DNA from: Listeria ivanovii subsp. ivanovii
Lineage (GTDB): Bacteria > Bacillota > Bacilli > Lactobacillales > Listeriaceae
Assembly (NCBI RefSeq): GCF_900187025.1
Contig: NZ_LT906478.1
Location: 1,100,001 to 1,164,000 of the forward strand
Length of the DNA: 64,000 nt
Direction of reading: 5' to 3'
The position numbers and the translations under genes were made by a program. The notes below the pieces were generated by a model. That model was not told where the DNA came from. It saw nothing but the letters and a program-made list of their open reading frames with translations, and did not search any database. How positions within the stretch are numbered: the first letter of the stretch is position 1; every line of letters begins with the position of its first letter. Of this stretch, positions 63,282-64,000 are shown one piece after another.

Positions 63282-64000
63282 CAGTGCTGTTTTATACGAC
63301 ATCTTTTATAGTAGATTGCCTTTTGGGGGATCCTTATAGTTGGCCACATCCAATTAAAGCAATTGGCAACTTCATCCAGCTGTTAGTTACTTTTTTACGA
63401 AAAATAAGTGAATCGGAAAAATGGTTGTATGTTGCTGGTGGAATCTTATTCGTTTTGACAGTTGGCTTGACTGGTGCTTTGTCCGCATTCCTACTTTTTA
63501 TTAGTGCAAAAGTGGCTTACTGGTTGTATGTGATTGTTTTTATCTATTTAGGCTACACGACTTTAGCGATGACTTGCCTTGCGAAAGAAGCGCGGAAAAT
63601 CCAGCGTACGCTAACGACTGGGGATTTAGCAGCAGCAAGAATTCAAGTTGGCATGATAGTTGGTCGTGACACAGAAAATCTTTCCAGAGAGCAAATTAGT
63701 AAAGCAACAATTGAAACAGTTGCCGAAAATACCGCGGATGGCGTCATTGCTCCACTTTTTTACTTATTCATTGGCGGTCCGGTGCTTGCCTTAATGTATA
63801 AGGCGGTGAATACACTAGATTCGATGGTTGGCTACAAAACAGAAAAATATCGTGCGATTGGTTTTGTTTCTGCCAAAATGGATGACATCGCAAACTTCAT
63901 CCCAGCAAGGCTCACGTGGCTCTTCCTAGTAATTGCGAGTTTTATATTAAAATATGATAGTCGAGCAGCGTGGAAAATAGGCTTACGGGATCGAAAAAAA
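63278..64000 (+). CDS. cbiB: CbiB, adenosylcobinamide-phosphate synthase, partial (3' end outside window)
   Basis: Translation from ATG 63278 is open to the window end (241 codons). It has the CbiB pattern: [20 protein letters not shown] near the N-terminus, several membrane helices, [20 protein letters not shown] and [18 protein letters not shown]. It joins cobyric acid with aminopropanol phosphate from PduX/CobD. The cbi operon evidently continues beyond the window. Confidence 0.93.
   Translation, partial: MTVLFYTTSFIVDCLLGDPYSWPHPIKAIGNFIQLLVTFLRKISESEKWLYVAGGILFVLTVGLTGALSAFLLFISAKVAYWLYVIVFIYLGYTTLAMTCLAKEARKIQRTLTTGDLAAARIQVGMIVGRDTENLSREQISKATIETVAENTADGVIAPLFYLFIGGPVLALMYKAVNTLDSMVGYKTEKYRAIGFVSAKMDDIANFIPARLTWLFLVIASFILKYDSRAAWKIGLRDRKK

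Overview
The window comes from a low-GC Firmicute, almost certainly Listeria sensu stricto. The evidence is the gene order pduSTUV - cob genes - pocR - pduABCDEGHKJL - pduMNOPQ - pduF - ackA - cobD - pduX - rli55 - eutG - eutVW - eutABCLKEMTD - eutNHQ - cblT - cbiA - cbiB, a ClpP1-type protease gene just upstream, B12 riboswitches and strong AGGAGG ribosome sites. The species cannot be fixed from the sequence alone. All functions are read from sequence features and family knowledge; no searches were run.

Positions 1-20.9 kb form a mixed accessory region. It holds a minus-strand MerR/acetyltransferase/hydrolase operon, a two-gene exporter-type ABC transporter behind a Fur-box-like palindrome, and a maltose-type PTS operon (EIICB, GH4 6-phospho-glucosidase, RpiR regulator, EIIA). 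After these come small regulators and enzymes, ClpP1, a stand-alone precorrin-2 dehydrogenase and a TetR/SDR pair. There is gene decay here: a GH3 beta-glucosidase is split at an A9 run, a small pyrophosphatase-like gene has a one-base shift, and one hydrolase gene has ATT where ATG is expected.

Positions 21-44.8 kb hold the propanediol utilisation (Pdu) microcompartment. The first operon carries the electron-transfer and accessory shell proteins (PduS, T, U, V), then nucleotide-loop assembly genes for cobalamin (CblS, CobU, CobS, CobC). A B12 riboswitch then directs an RNA antisense to pocR. The long plus-strand operon encodes the shell (PduA, B, J, K, N), B12-dependent diol dehydratase (PduCDE) with its reactivase (PduGH), PduL, PduM, PduO, PduP, PduQ, an aquaglyceroporin, acetate kinase, CobD and PduX.

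Positions 44.8-60.2 kb hold the ethanolamine utilisation (Eut) microcompartment. It is gated twice. A B12 riboswitch heads an ncRNA (Rli55) carrying a two-hexaloop ANTAR target with no terminator of its own. Three further ANTAR-type leaders with terminators precede eutG, eutV and eutA, so the EutVW two-component system can antiterminate them. The eutV promoter is a perfect TTGACA-N17-TATAAT with a catabolite (cre) site on its -35.

Positions 60.2-64 kb contain a PocR-like AraC regulator without the sensor domain, the alpha-ribazole transporter CblT, a third B12 riboswitch with terminator, and the start of the anaerobic cobalamin synthesis operon (cbiA, cbiB), which runs off the window. Together the genes make cobalamin, use it for the two diol and ethanolamine lyases inside protein shells, and use it as the signal that permits their expression.
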